64,000 bases of DNA from Planctomycetota bacterium (GCA_020638835.1 JACKHV010000004.1:248001-312000), one strand, 5' to 3'; counted from the first letter of the stretch, positions 42,282 to 51,262 are shown. Notes: generated by a model not told the origin, from the letters alone. Numbers and translations: made by a program.

Positions 42282-45206
42282 ATGCTGAATCGACTTCTGC
42301 CCGTCGTGACCCTCACGGGTCTCCTCGCCGGCTCCGCCCTCGCCCAACACTCGCAGGTCTCCGCCGTCGCGGTCGACCCGACCGACCCCGCGCGCGTCTG
42401 GGTGTGCAACCGCGACAACAACAGCGTCTCGCTGCTGGACACGAACAGCGGGTCGATCGTCCACGAGTTCGAGGTAGGGATGAACCCGCGCTCGCTCGCC
42501 ATCGGCCCGAACGGGCGCGTCTTCGTCGCGAACCAGCGCGGCGACGTGCCGCTCACCGACAACGGCCGCACAGGCTACGCCCTCGGCGCGCAGTTCGGCA
42601 CGGTCAGCGTGATCGACCCCGGCACGCTCACGGTGACGACGCTGACGGGCGTCGGCGTCGAACCGTACGGCATCGCCGTCGCGCCGAACCAGAAGTACTT
42701 CGTGGTGTCCGGCTTCCGCTCGGGAACGATCAAGGCGTACGACATCGCGACGCTGCAGGAAGTCGCCTCGCACCAGTACCTGCGCACGCTGAACGAGATC
42801 CCCCCCGGCTTCACCGTCGCGGACGTCGACGAGAACCGTGACGGACTCGCCGACCTCGGCGACCCGCGCGGCTTCGTGATCCGCTCCGACTCGCAGCGCA
42901 TCTACGTGACGCACTTCAAGTCGCCGTACATCTCGGTGCTCGAGGTGCAGCTCACCCCTGCCGGCCTTCCGACCGGCATCGTCGAGGCGGGCAAGATCGA
43001 CACGAACGAGTACACCGTCGACCCCTTCTTCAACCCGATCCCGGTCACGACGGTCCAGAGCCAAGGCCTGCCGCGCTTCCTCGAGGACATCGCGCTGTCG
43101 CCCGACGGAACGCGCGCGCTCGTGCCGCACGTGCTCCACAACATCAACCACGACGTGAACCACGACTTCGCCGGCGCGATCGCCGGTGACTTCGAGAACC
43201 GCGTCTACCCGGCGCTGACGATGCTGGACATGGTGTCGGAGACCTTCGACCAAGGCTTCGACAACTCGAACCGCCTGCACAACGAAGTCGCCGACCCGCG
43301 CAAGCCCGCGGAGTTCCGCACCTTCGGCCTCGACGCCTACCACCCGAACTCGGGGAACCCGGTGGTGCTCGGCCTCTCGGGCTCGCCGGTCATCGGCGGT
43401 TCGCTCGACCTCGTCGTCTCCGGCATGGAACCGGGTGACTCGGCCATCGTGCGCATCGGCCGCGAACGACACACGCCCGCCGGCTCCGCGGGCACGAGCT
43501 ACGTCAGCCCGCGCGTCGTACTGCCGGTGGTCAACGGCACGGCGACGTTCAACATCCCGAACAACCCCTCGTCCGAGGGCGGCATCGCGGTCGCGCAAGC
43601 GCTGATCACCTCCGCCCTCACCGGCGACCAAGTTCTGTCGAGCCCCGTCATGTTCCGTCTGTCGGCGAACCCGCTGGCGACGAACAAGATGGGTCACCGC
43701 GCCGGACAACCGAGCCGCGCGCTGTTCAGCCCTGACGGACAGCACGCGCTGATGCTGAACCGCGGCTCCGAGGACCTCTTCCTCTACGACATCTCGGGCA
43801 GCGACATGACGCTGCGCCAGGTGTTCCCGCCGCGCCTCAAGTTCCACGAACGCTCGCCGCTCTCGGCCTCGTCGCCGATGGGCGACTTGCCGCTCGGCAT
43901 GGCGCTCGTCCCCGACGCGTCGACGGACAACGACGACGCGATCGTGTACGTGATCAACGAAGGCAACCGCACGCTCTCGACGCTGCGCGTCGACTGGGAG
44001 ACCGGTACGATCCGCAAGCTGAAGAACCAGCAGCGCTCGATCTTGCTCCCCGATGCGATGACGCAGTCGCAGCTCATCGGGCAGGAACTCTTCGAGGACG
44101 CCTCGCGCCCGCAGACCACGGGCCACTTCAACAACTCGTGCGCGTCCTGCCACTTCGAGGGCGGCGCGGACGGCAACGTCTGGCAACGCCCCGCGGGTCC
44201 GCGCTCGACGATGCCAGTCTTCGGCGGCACGCTCGGAACGGGCTTGATCCTCTGGAAAGGCGTCCGACTGAACATGGGCGAGACCGGTCCGATGTTCGGC
44301 GGTGAGAACGGCGGCACCGGCGACCTGACGGACGAGGAGCAGCAAGGCCTCACCGATTACCACGAGGTCATCGCCCCTCCGCTCAACCCGAACCGCGACC
44401 CGGTGACGGGCGGGCTGACGGCGCAAGCCGCCTTCGGACGCGACCTGTTCCTCGGCATCAACGACACGGGCCTCAACGGCGCGCTGCGTCACGCCGGATG
44501 CTCCGACTGTCACTCGACCGAGGAGACCTCCGGTCAGGCTCCCGGAATCCGCTTCTTCACGGCGGACTTCGTCTTCCCGCAGCTCTCGGGCGGTGAGAAC
44601 CTCGGCGTGCTCGATCCCGACTGCTTCTCGCTGCGCGAGAACATCGTCGCGCCGAACATCCGCAACGTGAACACCGGCGCGAACATCGTGATCGACATCG
44701 ACGGCGACACGATCCCGGACACTGATCGCAACTTCGACGGCTTCGACGACACGGAGACGTACGCGATCATGAACCCGGACACGAACGACGACTTCCACCG
44801 CGACGACGTCAACAGCTACATGTGCCCGTGCGACGCGATCAACGATCCGGACTGCGACGCGCAGAACCCGATTCGTCTCTTCACGCGCAAGATGACGCTG
44901 TTCTCGATCCCCACGAAGCTCGGCGTCTTCGCGACGGGACCGTACTTCCACGACCACGCGGCCTTCTCGCTGCGCGCGCTCGTCGACCCGGTCATCCAGT
45001 CGGTCGACCCGGTCTACGGCGACCCGGCCTACGGCCTGCCCGTCGGTCGTCCCGGCCTGAACAAGCTGTTCAACGACGCGCACGACGTGCGCGGACACCA
45101 GCAGTTCGTTCCGGGCGTGTCGAAGGTGCAGCAGACGCTGCAGACGCCGGCCGGCCAGGAAGACGCGGACGTCGAGGCGATCCTCGCGTTCATCCGTTCG
45201 CTCTGA
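42282..45206 (+). CDS. Secreted YncE-like beta-propeller protein with two c-type haem sites
   Basis: The protein has 974 residues. A signal peptide (RLLPVVTLTGLLAGSALA) is followed by YVTN-type beta-propeller blades (about 25-620, e.g. VWVCNRDNNSVSLLDTNSG, PRSLAIGPNGRVFVANQRG, DIALSPDGTRALVPHVL). Two CxxCH haem motifs follow, CASCH (about 625) and CSDCH (about 746), as in di-haem peroxidase/MauG-like proteins. Between them and the end lie a Ca-binding-like DIDGDTIPDTDRNFDGFDD stretch and a Cys-rich YMCPCDAINDPDCD. It probably performs periplasmic redox chemistry; substrate unknown. Nothing couples it to the neighbouring flagellar genes. Confidence 0.82.
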   Translation: MLNRLLPVVTLTGLLAGSALAQHSQVSAVAVDPTDPARVWVCNRDNNSVSLLDTNSGSIVHEFEVGMNPRSLAIGPNGRVFVANQRGDVPLTDNGRTGYALGAQFGTVSVIDPGTLTVTTLTGVGVEPYGIAVAPNQKYFVVSGFRSGTIKAYDIATLQEVASHQYLRTLNEIPPGFTVADVDENRDGLADLGDPRGFVIRSDSQRIYVTHFKSPYISVLEVQLTPAGLPTGIVEAGKIDTNEYTVDPFFNPIPVTTVQSQGLPRFLEDIALSPDGTRALVPHVLHNINHDVNHDFAGAIAGDFENRVYPALTMLDMVSETFDQGFDNSNRLHNEVADPRKPAEFRTFGLDAYHPNSGNPVVLGLSGSPVIGGSLDLVVSGMEPGDSAIVRIGRERHTPAGSAGTSYVSPRVVLPVVNGTATFNIPNNPSSEGGIAVAQALITSALTGDQVLSSPVMFRLSANPLATNKMGHRAGQPSRALFSPDGQHALMLNRGSEDLFLYDISGSDMTLRQVFPPRLKFHERSPLSASSPMGDLPLGMALVPDASTDNDDAIVYVINEGNRTLSTLRVDWETGTIRKLKNQQRSILLPDAMTQSQLIGQELFEDASRPQTTGHFNNSCASCHFEGGADGNVWQRPAGPRSTMPVFGGTLGTGLILWKGVRLNMGETGPMFGGENGGTGDLTDEEQQGLTDYHEVIAPPLNPNRDPVTGGLTAQAAFGRDLFLGINDTGLNGALRHAGCSDCHSTEETSGQAPGIRFFTADFVFPQLSGGENLGVLDPDCFSLRENIVAPNIRNVNTGANIVIDIDGDTIPDTDRNFDGFDDTETYAIMNPDTNDDFHRDDVNSYMCPCDAINDPDCDAQNPIRLFTRKMTLFSIPTKLGVFATGPYFHDHAAFSLRALVDPVIQSVDPVYGDPAYGLPVGRPGLNKLFNDAHDVRGHQQFVPGVSKVQQTLQTPAGQEDADVEAILAFIRSL

Positions 45207-45229
45207 TCTCGAGCGGTCCCGACAACTCA

Positions 45230-45262
45230 CGGGGGCCCGACGCCGCGCGCGCCGGGCCCCCG
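45230..45262 (+). terminator. Terminator of the cytochrome gene
   Basis: A perfect stem CGGGGGCCCG/CGGGCCCCCG (45230-45239 and 45253-45262) with a 13-base loop is followed by TTCTC. It lies 24 bases after the stop codon. Confidence 0.75.
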
Positions 45263-45267
45263 TTCTC

Positions 45268-45370
45268 GAGATACCGTGCCGTAGTCGTTTGTGCCACGAT
45301 CGGCCGAGGTCGACGGCACGCTCCGGAACGGGGGCCGGTCGTGGAACAAACGACTACGGCACGGTATCTC
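45268..45370. repeat. Long inverted repeat at convergent gene ends (copy 2)
   Basis: Arms of 32 bases (45268-45299 and 45339-45370) pair with one mismatch; the pairing continues weakly six bases further inward. The outer 17 bases ACCGTGCCGTAGTCGTT are identical to copy 1 at 19616, but loop and inner arms differ. The right arm ends exactly at the rpiA stop codon (TAG on the minus strand). Confidence 0.85.
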
Positions 45371-46054
45371 CTACTTCGAGCGCAGCTCGGCCGTTCCGGT
45401 GTCGTCGCCGATCACGACGTCCGTCGCGAGGTCGATGAACAGGCCGTGCTCGACGACGCCCGGCTCGGTCGAGAGCCGGGCCGCGAGAGCGCGCGCGTCG
45501 GCGATGCCCCCCTCGAACTTGCAGTCGAGGATCTGGTTGCCGTTGTCCGTGACGAACGGTCGCTCGGGTTCCGCGAGGCGCACCGTCGGTTCGCCGCCGA
45601 GCGCCTTGATCGCACGCCTGACGGTCGCGCGTGCGAAGGGCACGACCTCGACCGGTAGCAGGAAGGTCGTGCCGAGGCGCTCGACCAGCTTGTCGCGCCC
45701 CACCACCGTGACGACGCGGTCGGAGATGGTGGCGACCACCTTCTCGCGCAGGAGCGCGCCGCCGCCGCCCTTGATCATCTGGTAGTCGCCATCGATCTCG
45801 TCGGCGCCGTCGATGGTCAGCGCGATGCGCTCGACCTCGTCCAGCGTCGCGAGCGGGATGCCGAACTCGCGCGCCTTGGACTCCGTGTCCAGCGAGGTCG
45901 GCACGCCGCGCAAGCTGATGCCCTCGTCGCGAATGCGCTCGGCCAGGCGTTGCAGGGTGAAGAACACCGTCGAGCCGGTGCCCAGTCCGACGGTCATCCC
46001 GTCCTCGACCAGCTCGGCGGCCCGGCGGCCTGCGGCTTGCTTGGCGTTCGTCAT
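45371..46054 (-). CDS. rpiA: Ribose-5-phosphate isomerase A
   Basis: The protein has 227 residues from the ATG at 46054, which has a GGAG ribosome site. Family motifs are complete: VGLGTGSTVFFTLQRLAER, GVPTSLDTESKAREFGIPL, LTIDGADEIDGDYQMIKGGGGALLREKVVA and the C-terminal EHGLFIDLATDVVIGD. Catalytic Asp and Glu residues lie in DGADE and in ALLREK. It converts ribose 5-phosphate and ribulose 5-phosphate in the pentose phosphate pathway. Confidence 0.96.
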   Translation of the reverse strand: MTNAKQAAGRRAAELVEDGMTVGLGTGSTVFFTLQRLAERIRDEGISLRGVPTSLDTESKAREFGIPLATLDEVERIALTIDGADEIDGDYQMIKGGGGALLREKVVATISDRVVTVVGRDKLVERLGTTFLLPVEVVPFARATVRRAIKALGGEPTVRLAEPERPFVTDNGNQILDCKFEGGIADARALAARLSTEPGVVEHGLFIDLATDVVIGDDTGTAELRSK

Positions 46055-46184
46055 GGGTGCTCCTCGCCGGCCGGAGGGCCGCGCGACCCGCAGCCTAGCG
46101 GGCCTCCGGCGGCGCCCCAAGGCCTTCGGGGCCGATCCCGGGCTCCCGAGGCCGCTCGGGCCCTTTCCTGCGCATTCGTGCTAG

Positions 46185-46230
46185 TTGACAAACCGGCCGG
46201 CCGATCTATCCTTCTTGAGATTCAATCTCA
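46185..46230 (+). promoter_or_regulatory. Fur-regulated sigma-70 promoter of feoAB
   Basis: A consensus -35 TTGACA (46185-46190) and a -10-like TATCCT (46207-46212) are 16 bases apart. Over the expected start lies the perfect 7-1-7 palindrome TGAGATT-C-AATCTCA (46216-46230), one base per half from the Fur-box form TGAGAATnATTCTCA. Together with the downstream ferrous iron transport genes this makes iron repression by Fur very likely. Confidence 0.78.
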
Positions 46231-46235
46231 GGACT

Positions 46236-46466
46236 ATGACCCGTCTCTCCGACCTCCCCCCCGGTGAGCGCGCCGCCCTCCTCGCGATCGGCGGCGAGCG
46301 CTCCTTCAAGCGCCGCCTGATGGAACTCGGGCTGTTGCCCGGTACCCAAGTGCGCCTCGTGCGTCGCGTGGACATCGGCGACTTGCTCGAGGTCGAAGTG
46401 CGCGGCTCCCACCTCAGCCTGCGCCGCGGCGACGCGAGCCTGCTGACCGTGGGACCCATCGTCTGA
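46236..46466 (+). CDS. feoA: Ferrous iron transport protein FeoA
   Basis: The protein has 76 residues from the ATG at 46236, an SH3-like FeoA: LSDLPPGERAALLAIGGERSFKRRLMELGLLPGTQVRLVRR...DLLEVEVRGSHLSLRRGDASLLTV. The LMELGLLPGT motif is diagnostic. It assists FeoB in iron uptake. Its stop TGA overlaps the presumed non-ATG start of feoB. Confidence 0.95.
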   Translation: MTRLSDLPPGERAALLAIGGERSFKRRLMELGLLPGTQVRLVRRVDIGDLLEVEVRGSHLSLRRGDASLLTVGPIV

Positions 46467-48667
46467 CCGGAGCCAAGACCATCGACGCTCCGCCTCTAGT
46501 CGCGCTCGCGGGGAACCCCAACAGCGGCAAGACGACCCTCTTCAACCTGCTGACCGGGCTCGACCTGAAGGTCGGCAACTATCCGGGCGTGACGGTCGAC
46601 CGGCACGAGGGTCGCGCGAAGCTCTCCGGCGGGCGCAATGTGCGCTTGCTCGACGTCCCCGGCAGCTACAGCCTCTCCGCGCGCAGCCGCGAGGAACAGA
46701 TCGCGATCCAGGCGGTCTTCGGCCTGCCGCCCGAGGAGGTGCCGAAGCTCGTCGTCGTGGTCGTCGATGCGACACAGCTGTCACGCCACCTCTACTTCGC
46801 GCTGCAGGTACTGGAGTCCGGCTTGCCCGTCGTCATCGCGCTGAGCATGACGGACATGCTCGGGCGGCGCGGCCAGACTCTCGACGTCCCCGCACTCGAA
46901 CGCGCGCTCGGCGTGCCCGTCCTCGCCTTCTCCGGCCTGACGGGGAAGGGCCTGCCCGAGCTGCAGGCCGCGATGGCCGCAGCGCTCGACGCCGGTGAAC
47001 AGGCGAGCGGCAAGTACTGGCGCCCCGCCTCGCCCGCGCTCGAGGACGACATCGCGCGCGTGCGGGCGGTGCTGCCCGACGCGTGGTCCGGCGGCAACCC
47101 GCGGCGCGCCGACGCGCTCGCGCTGTGGGCGCTGCTCTCGCTCGACGACGACGACGAGCTGGGCGGCATGCCAACGCGCCTGCGCGAAGTCGTCGACGAA
47201 CGCCGCGGGTCCGCCGCCGCCGAGGGTCGTGAGATCGAGAGCGAGGTGATCGCCGCGCGCTACGCGTGGATCGACACGCACGCATCGCCGACGCTCACGA
47301 CGCTCTCCGCCGACCGCCTGACGCGCACGCTGCGGATCGACGCGGTCCTGCTGCATCCGGTGTTCGGCTTCGCGATCTTCCTGCTGGCCATGGGCGTGCT
47401 GTTCCAGTCGCTCTTCAGCTGGAGCGACCCGGCGATCGGCCTCGTCGAGGACGCCTTCGACGGACTCAACGCTTGGCTGTCGACGCTCTTGCCCGCGGGC
47501 CTGTTCCGCGACTTCCTCACCGACGGTCTCGTCGCAGGCGTCGGCAGCGTCGTCGTCTTCCTGCCGCAGATCCTGCTGCTGTTCTTCTTCATCGGCCTGA
47601 TGGAGGACACCGGCTACATGGCGCGCGTCGCGTTCCTGATGGACCGCCTGATGCGCCGGCTCGGACTACACGGCCGCGCGTTCGTGCCGATGCTCTCGGC
47701 CTACGCCTGCGCGGTGCCCGCCGTGCTCGCGACGCGTACGATGGAGCGCCGTCGCGACCGCATGATCACGATGCTCGCGCTGCCGCTGATGTCGTGTTCC
47801 GCACGACTGCCGGTCTACACGCTGATCATCGGTGCACTCTTCCCGCCCTCCGAGGTGTTCGGCTTCGTGCCGGTGCAGGGCGGCTTGATGGTCGCGATGT
47901 ATGTGTTCAGCACGCTGTGCGCGTTGACCGTAGCGGGCCTGCTCTCCAAGACTCTCTTCAAGGGTCCGAGCATCCCGCTGATCCTCGAGCTGCCGCCGTA
48001 TCGTCGCCCGCGCCTGCGCAGCGTCGCGCGCATGATGATGCAGAAGGCCGGCGTCTTCCTGCGCGAAGCGGGCACCGTGATCCTCGCCTGCACGATCGGG
48101 CTCTGGTTGCTGCTGAGCTTCCCGCGCCATCCGGTCCTCGACACCGACTACGACGCGCAGCGCACTGCCGCCGCGCAGGTCTTGTCGGGCGAGCCGCTCG
48201 AGGAACGCCTCGCGGTGATCGATGCGGAGGAGGAGGGCGAGGTCTTCCGCAAGTCCTACGGCGCGCGCCTCGGCCTGGCGATCGAGCCCGCGATCGAGCC
48301 GCTCGGCTTCGACTGGAAGATCGGCATCGGCCTCGTCGGCTCCTTCGCCGCGCGCGAGGTCTTCGTCAGCACGATGGGCGTCGTCTACGGCGTCGGCGGC
48401 GACGTCGACGAGGAGTCCGCCGGCCTGCGCGAGCGCATCAAGTCCGAGACGAAGCAGAACGGCGAGCCCGTCTACACGCCGCTCGTCGGTCTCTCCCTGA
48501 TGGTCTTCTTCGCGCTCGCCGCGCAGTGCATGAGCACGCTCGCCGCGGTCAAGCGCGAGAGCGGCTCGTACGGCTGGATGCTGTTCCTGTTCGCGTACAT
48601 GACCACGCTCGCGTACGTCGCGAGCCTGATCGTGTACCAGGGCGGCAAGCTGCTCGGCCTGGGCTGA
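46463..48667 (+). CDS. feoB: Ferrous iron transporter FeoB (probable CTG start)
   Basis: The G1 box GNPNSGKTT lies upstream of the first in-frame ATG (46589), so that ATG cannot be the start. Between the feoA stop and G1 there is no in-frame ATG, GTG or TTG; CTG at 46463, overlapping the feoA TGA by four bases (CTGA), gives 734 residues and is the best candidate (ATC at 46481 is the alternative). Further GTPase motifs: YPGVTVDRHEG (G2), DVPGSYSL (G3); G4 is SMTD instead of NxxD. The permease part carries two gate repeats, including YACAVPAVLATRTMERRRDR and MSCSARLPVYTLII. Confidence 0.9.
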   Translation: MTGAKTIDAPPLVALAGNPNSGKTTLFNLLTGLDLKVGNYPGVTVDRHEGRAKLSGGRNVRLLDVPGSYSLSARSREEQIAIQAVFGLPPEEVPKLVVVVVDATQLSRHLYFALQVLESGLPVVIALSMTDMLGRRGQTLDVPALERALGVPVLAFSGLTGKGLPELQAAMAAALDAGEQASGKYWRPASPALEDDIARVRAVLPDAWSGGNPRRADALALWALLSLDDDDELGGMPTRLREVVDERRGSAAAEGREIESEVIAARYAWIDTHASPTLTTLSADRLTRTLRIDAVLLHPVFGFAIFLLAMGVLFQSLFSWSDPAIGLVEDAFDGLNAWLSTLLPAGLFRDFLTDGLVAGVGSVVVFLPQILLLFFFIGLMEDTGYMARVAFLMDRLMRRLGLHGRAFVPMLSAYACAVPAVLATRTMERRRDRMITMLALPLMSCSARLPVYTLIIGALFPPSEVFGFVPVQGGLMVAMYVFSTLCALTVAGLLSKTLFKGPSIPLILELPPYRRPRLRSVARMMMQKAGVFLREAGTVILACTIGLWLLLSFPRHPVLDTDYDAQRTAAAQVLSGEPLEERLAVIDAEEEGEVFRKSYGARLGLAIEPAIEPLGFDWKIGIGLVGSFAAREVFVSTMGVVYGVGGDVDEESAGLRERIKSETKQNGEPVYTPLVGLSLMVFFALAAQCMSTLAAVKRESGSYGWMLFLFAYMTTLAYVASLIVYQGGKLLGLG

Positions 48668-48672
48668 CCGGC

Positions 48673-48848
48673 GCGCTAGGAGCCTGCGTCACGAGTGGCG
48701 GATTCGTGGGTGCTCGCTAGGGCCGCGCCGGCAAGGCGCGTCCGCACCCCGCATGGCCCGAACGCCATTCGGGGTGTGGCGCAACGCAGCCGGCGTGGTC
48801 CTCGGGAGTGCCCACGGATTCGCCACTCGTGACGCAGGCTCCTAGCGC
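48673..48848. repeat. Long inverted repeat at convergent gene ends (copy 3, different sequence)
   Basis: Arms 48673-48700 and 48821-48848 are perfectly complementary over 28 bases, then 11 of 15 positions further inward, with a loop of about 90 bases containing smaller hairpins. It fills the space between feoB (+) and the dsbD-type gene (-) and includes the stop codon of the latter. It shares TAGGAG at the outer edge with copies 1 and 2 but otherwise not their sequence. Confidence 0.82.
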
Positions 48849-51262
48849 AGGTTCTTCTGCAGCCAGGCGTTGAAGGTCGGCTCGTCGAGCTCGGGGCCCA
48901 GGTGGGTGTCGATCACTTCTTCCGTCGCGGGATCCATGATCACGTAGGACGGCGTGGCGAGCGAGTTGGTGAGACGCTGCTGCAGAGCCTTCACCTCGTC
49001 CTGGTGAGCGCCGTCGTTGTGCAGACGACCCTCGACCATGCGTTGCAGCGAACCGGCGACCGCCGGGTCGGAGAAGACGTTCTCCTCCATGATGCGGCAG
49101 TTCACTCACGTGAAGCCGGTGAAGTTCAGGAAGAGCAACTTCCCTTCGGCGATCGCGCGCTGCTTCGCGCCTTCGTAGTCGTCGACGACGATCGTCCACG
49201 ACGCGCCGTGGTCGTCCGCGGCTCCGTCACCGAAAGCTCCGCCGCCCCCGCCGAGGCGCGAGGAGTAGGCCGGCGCCAGCGCCGTCATGATGTTGTCCAT
49301 GCGGTAACCGCGTGAACCGTGCCAGCAGTAGAGCGCGAACAACGCGAAGCCCATCGCGAAGATCGCGCGCGCGGGCGCCAGCTCCTCGACCTTGTGCCCC
49401 TTGACCTTGATCAAGCCGAACAAGTACGCGGAGCTCAGGGCGAAGATCGCGGCCCACATCAGCAGGAACAGCTCACGGCTCAGTACGCCCCAGCCGAGCA
49501 CGAGGTCCGCGTTGGAGAAGAACTTCAGCGCCGCGGCGACCTCGACGAATCCGAGCGTCATCTTGATCGTGTTCATCCACTCGCCGCCCTTCGGCATCGC
49601 GGAGACGCGACCGGGAACGAGCGAGAGGAAGAAGAACGGGATCGCCATGGTCAGGCCGAAGACGCCCATGCCGATCGCGACGCGCAGATAGTCGGGCCCG
49701 GTTCCACCGCCGCTCGACGCGCCGGCAGCAAGCAGAGTGCCGACAAATGGCGCGGTGCACGTGAAGGACGTGATCACGAGCGTGGCGCCCATCAGGAACA
49801 CGCCGATGTAGCCGCCCTGCATCGACGCCTTGCCCGCGGCGCTCATCAGGAAGCGCGGCGGCTGCAGGTTGACCGCGCCGAAGAGCGCCAGCGAGAAGAA
49901 CAGGAAGGCGATGCCGATGATCAAGTTCGTCGCAGGGTGCGTCGCGAACGCCATGATCGGCGCGCCGAGCAGTACGCCGATCAGCACGAAGATCGTGATG
50001 ATGCCGAGGCCGTACGCGATCGAGAGCGGGAGCACCGAACCGCCGCGCGCGTCCGCCTGCTTCGTGAAGAAGCTGATCGTGATCGGGATCATCGGGTAGG
50101 TGCACGGCATCACGAGGGCGAACAGGCCGCCGCCGATCGCGAGCAGGATGAACTGCAACAGCCCGCCCTTGTCACCGCCTCGCGACTCACCGCCGGAGGC
50201 GGGACCCGCTGACACGAGCTTGCGCGCCGCCGCGAAGTCCTCGTCGGATCCCGCTCCGGACGGCTCGACGACGCCGCCGAAGGCGATGCAGACGCCGCCG
50301 TCCTCGCAGATCTGTCCGGCGTACCACGCCGCGACGTCCGCGAGCGATCCGGTCTTCTTGCCCTTCGCGTAGACGAGCGCGCGCCCCTGGTGGGCGAAGA
50401 ACCAGGGCGAACCGTACTGGTCCTCGAACTTGTACGGATTCGGGAAGACCGGCGCGTTCCACGTTACGCCGTCCCCGACGAGCTGCAGCTTCGTCGGTAG
50501 CGCGTAGGCTTCCTCGTCGTCGTCGCGCAGGCGGTCGCCGCCGATGTGCCAGTGTTCCTGCATGTCGAAGACGACCACGGCCTCGACCTGGTCACCTTCC
50601 TCGCGGACGAACAACTCGACGCCGAGCTTGTCGGTGTCGACCTGCTTCGGCGCCTCCTCGAAGAGCGCGGTCGCGTTCGCCGTCGCATCCTGCGCGGTCG
50701 CTTCGGAAGTCGACTCTTTCGCGGTGAACACTTCCGCGTCCGGGAACTCGGCGAACACCGTGTCCGGTCCGGCGCCTTTCGAGGAGAGCGTCTCGTCGAC
50801 CGGGATGCAGACGCCGCCGTCCTCACAGACCTGCCCGGCGATGTGCACGCGCAGTTCGAGGTCTTCCGCGGCCTCCGGATCGTCGAGCTCACCGAGCGCG
50901 TAGATCACGAAGCGACCTTCGTGCTGCCAGACCCAGGTGTCCGACCCGCCGGGGCCGAGGCCCGGCTGTTCGGCGCGGTGCGGTTCGGGATAGACCGGCG
51001 CGAAGAAGTCCGCCCCGTCCGCCTCGATCTCGATCTTCGTCGGCACCGCGACCGCGCCCGGTCCACCCAGCTCCTCGTGGTAGAGGTGCCACTTGCGCTT
51101 CAGCGTCGTCCGGATCGCGACCTGCACCTGGTCGCCTTCGACGCGGTGGTAGAGCTCGAAGCGCACTTCCGGTTCGTCGAAGCCGAAGCCGCCGCCTTGC
51201 GCGGCCGCGGGGCTGACCAGCGCGACGAGCCAGAGGGCGCAGGCGAGGAAGAGTCGTGTCAT
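48842..51262 (-). CDS. DsbD-family transmembrane thiol reductant conductor, probable selenoprotein (TGA read as Sec)
   Basis: Read through the TGA at 49106-49108 the product has 806 residues with Sec at 719. Order: signal peptide (TRLFLACALWLVALVSPAAA); two DsbD-alpha-like domains, each with a Cys pair (QVCEDGGVCIP near 140, QICEDGGVCIA near 335); a membrane domain with PCTYPMIPITISFF and TSFTCTAPFVG carrying the two transfer Cys; and a C-terminal thioredoxin domain. There the sequence reads LFLNFTGFT-U-VNCRIMEENVFSDP, where relatives have TCVNC; downstream the frame stays open for 87 codons with the cis-Pro loop LATPSYVIMDP and a normal end. It passes electrons from cytoplasmic thioredoxin to periplasmic proteins. 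If TGA were a true stop, a 732-residue protein without its catalytic domain would result. The start at 51262 places the signal peptide at the N-terminus. Confidence 0.8.
49070..49085 (-). promoter_or_regulatory. Candidate bacterial SECIS hairpin
   Basis: On the minus strand, a perfect 6-bp stem GGAGAA/TTCTCC with loop CGTC begins 21 bases after the TGA at 49106-49108; the apical loop begins at base 27 and has G as its second base. Known bacterial SECIS elements have a short stem with a G near the start of the apical loop, 16-37 bases after the UGA. The fit is good but short stems are common in GC-rich DNA. Confidence 0.55.

Noticed and set aside
46589..48667. feoB starting at the first ATG (46589)
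   Set aside because: This would delete the G1 loop GNPNSGKT that is essential for the GTPase domain.
49106..49108. TGA in the dsbD-type gene taken as a simple nonsense mutation or gene boundary
   Set aside because: The codon coincides with a redox Cys position, the downstream half is intact including cis-Pro and a natural stop, and a SECIS-like hairpin follows; recoding explains these together better. It remains a possibility until sel genes are shown.
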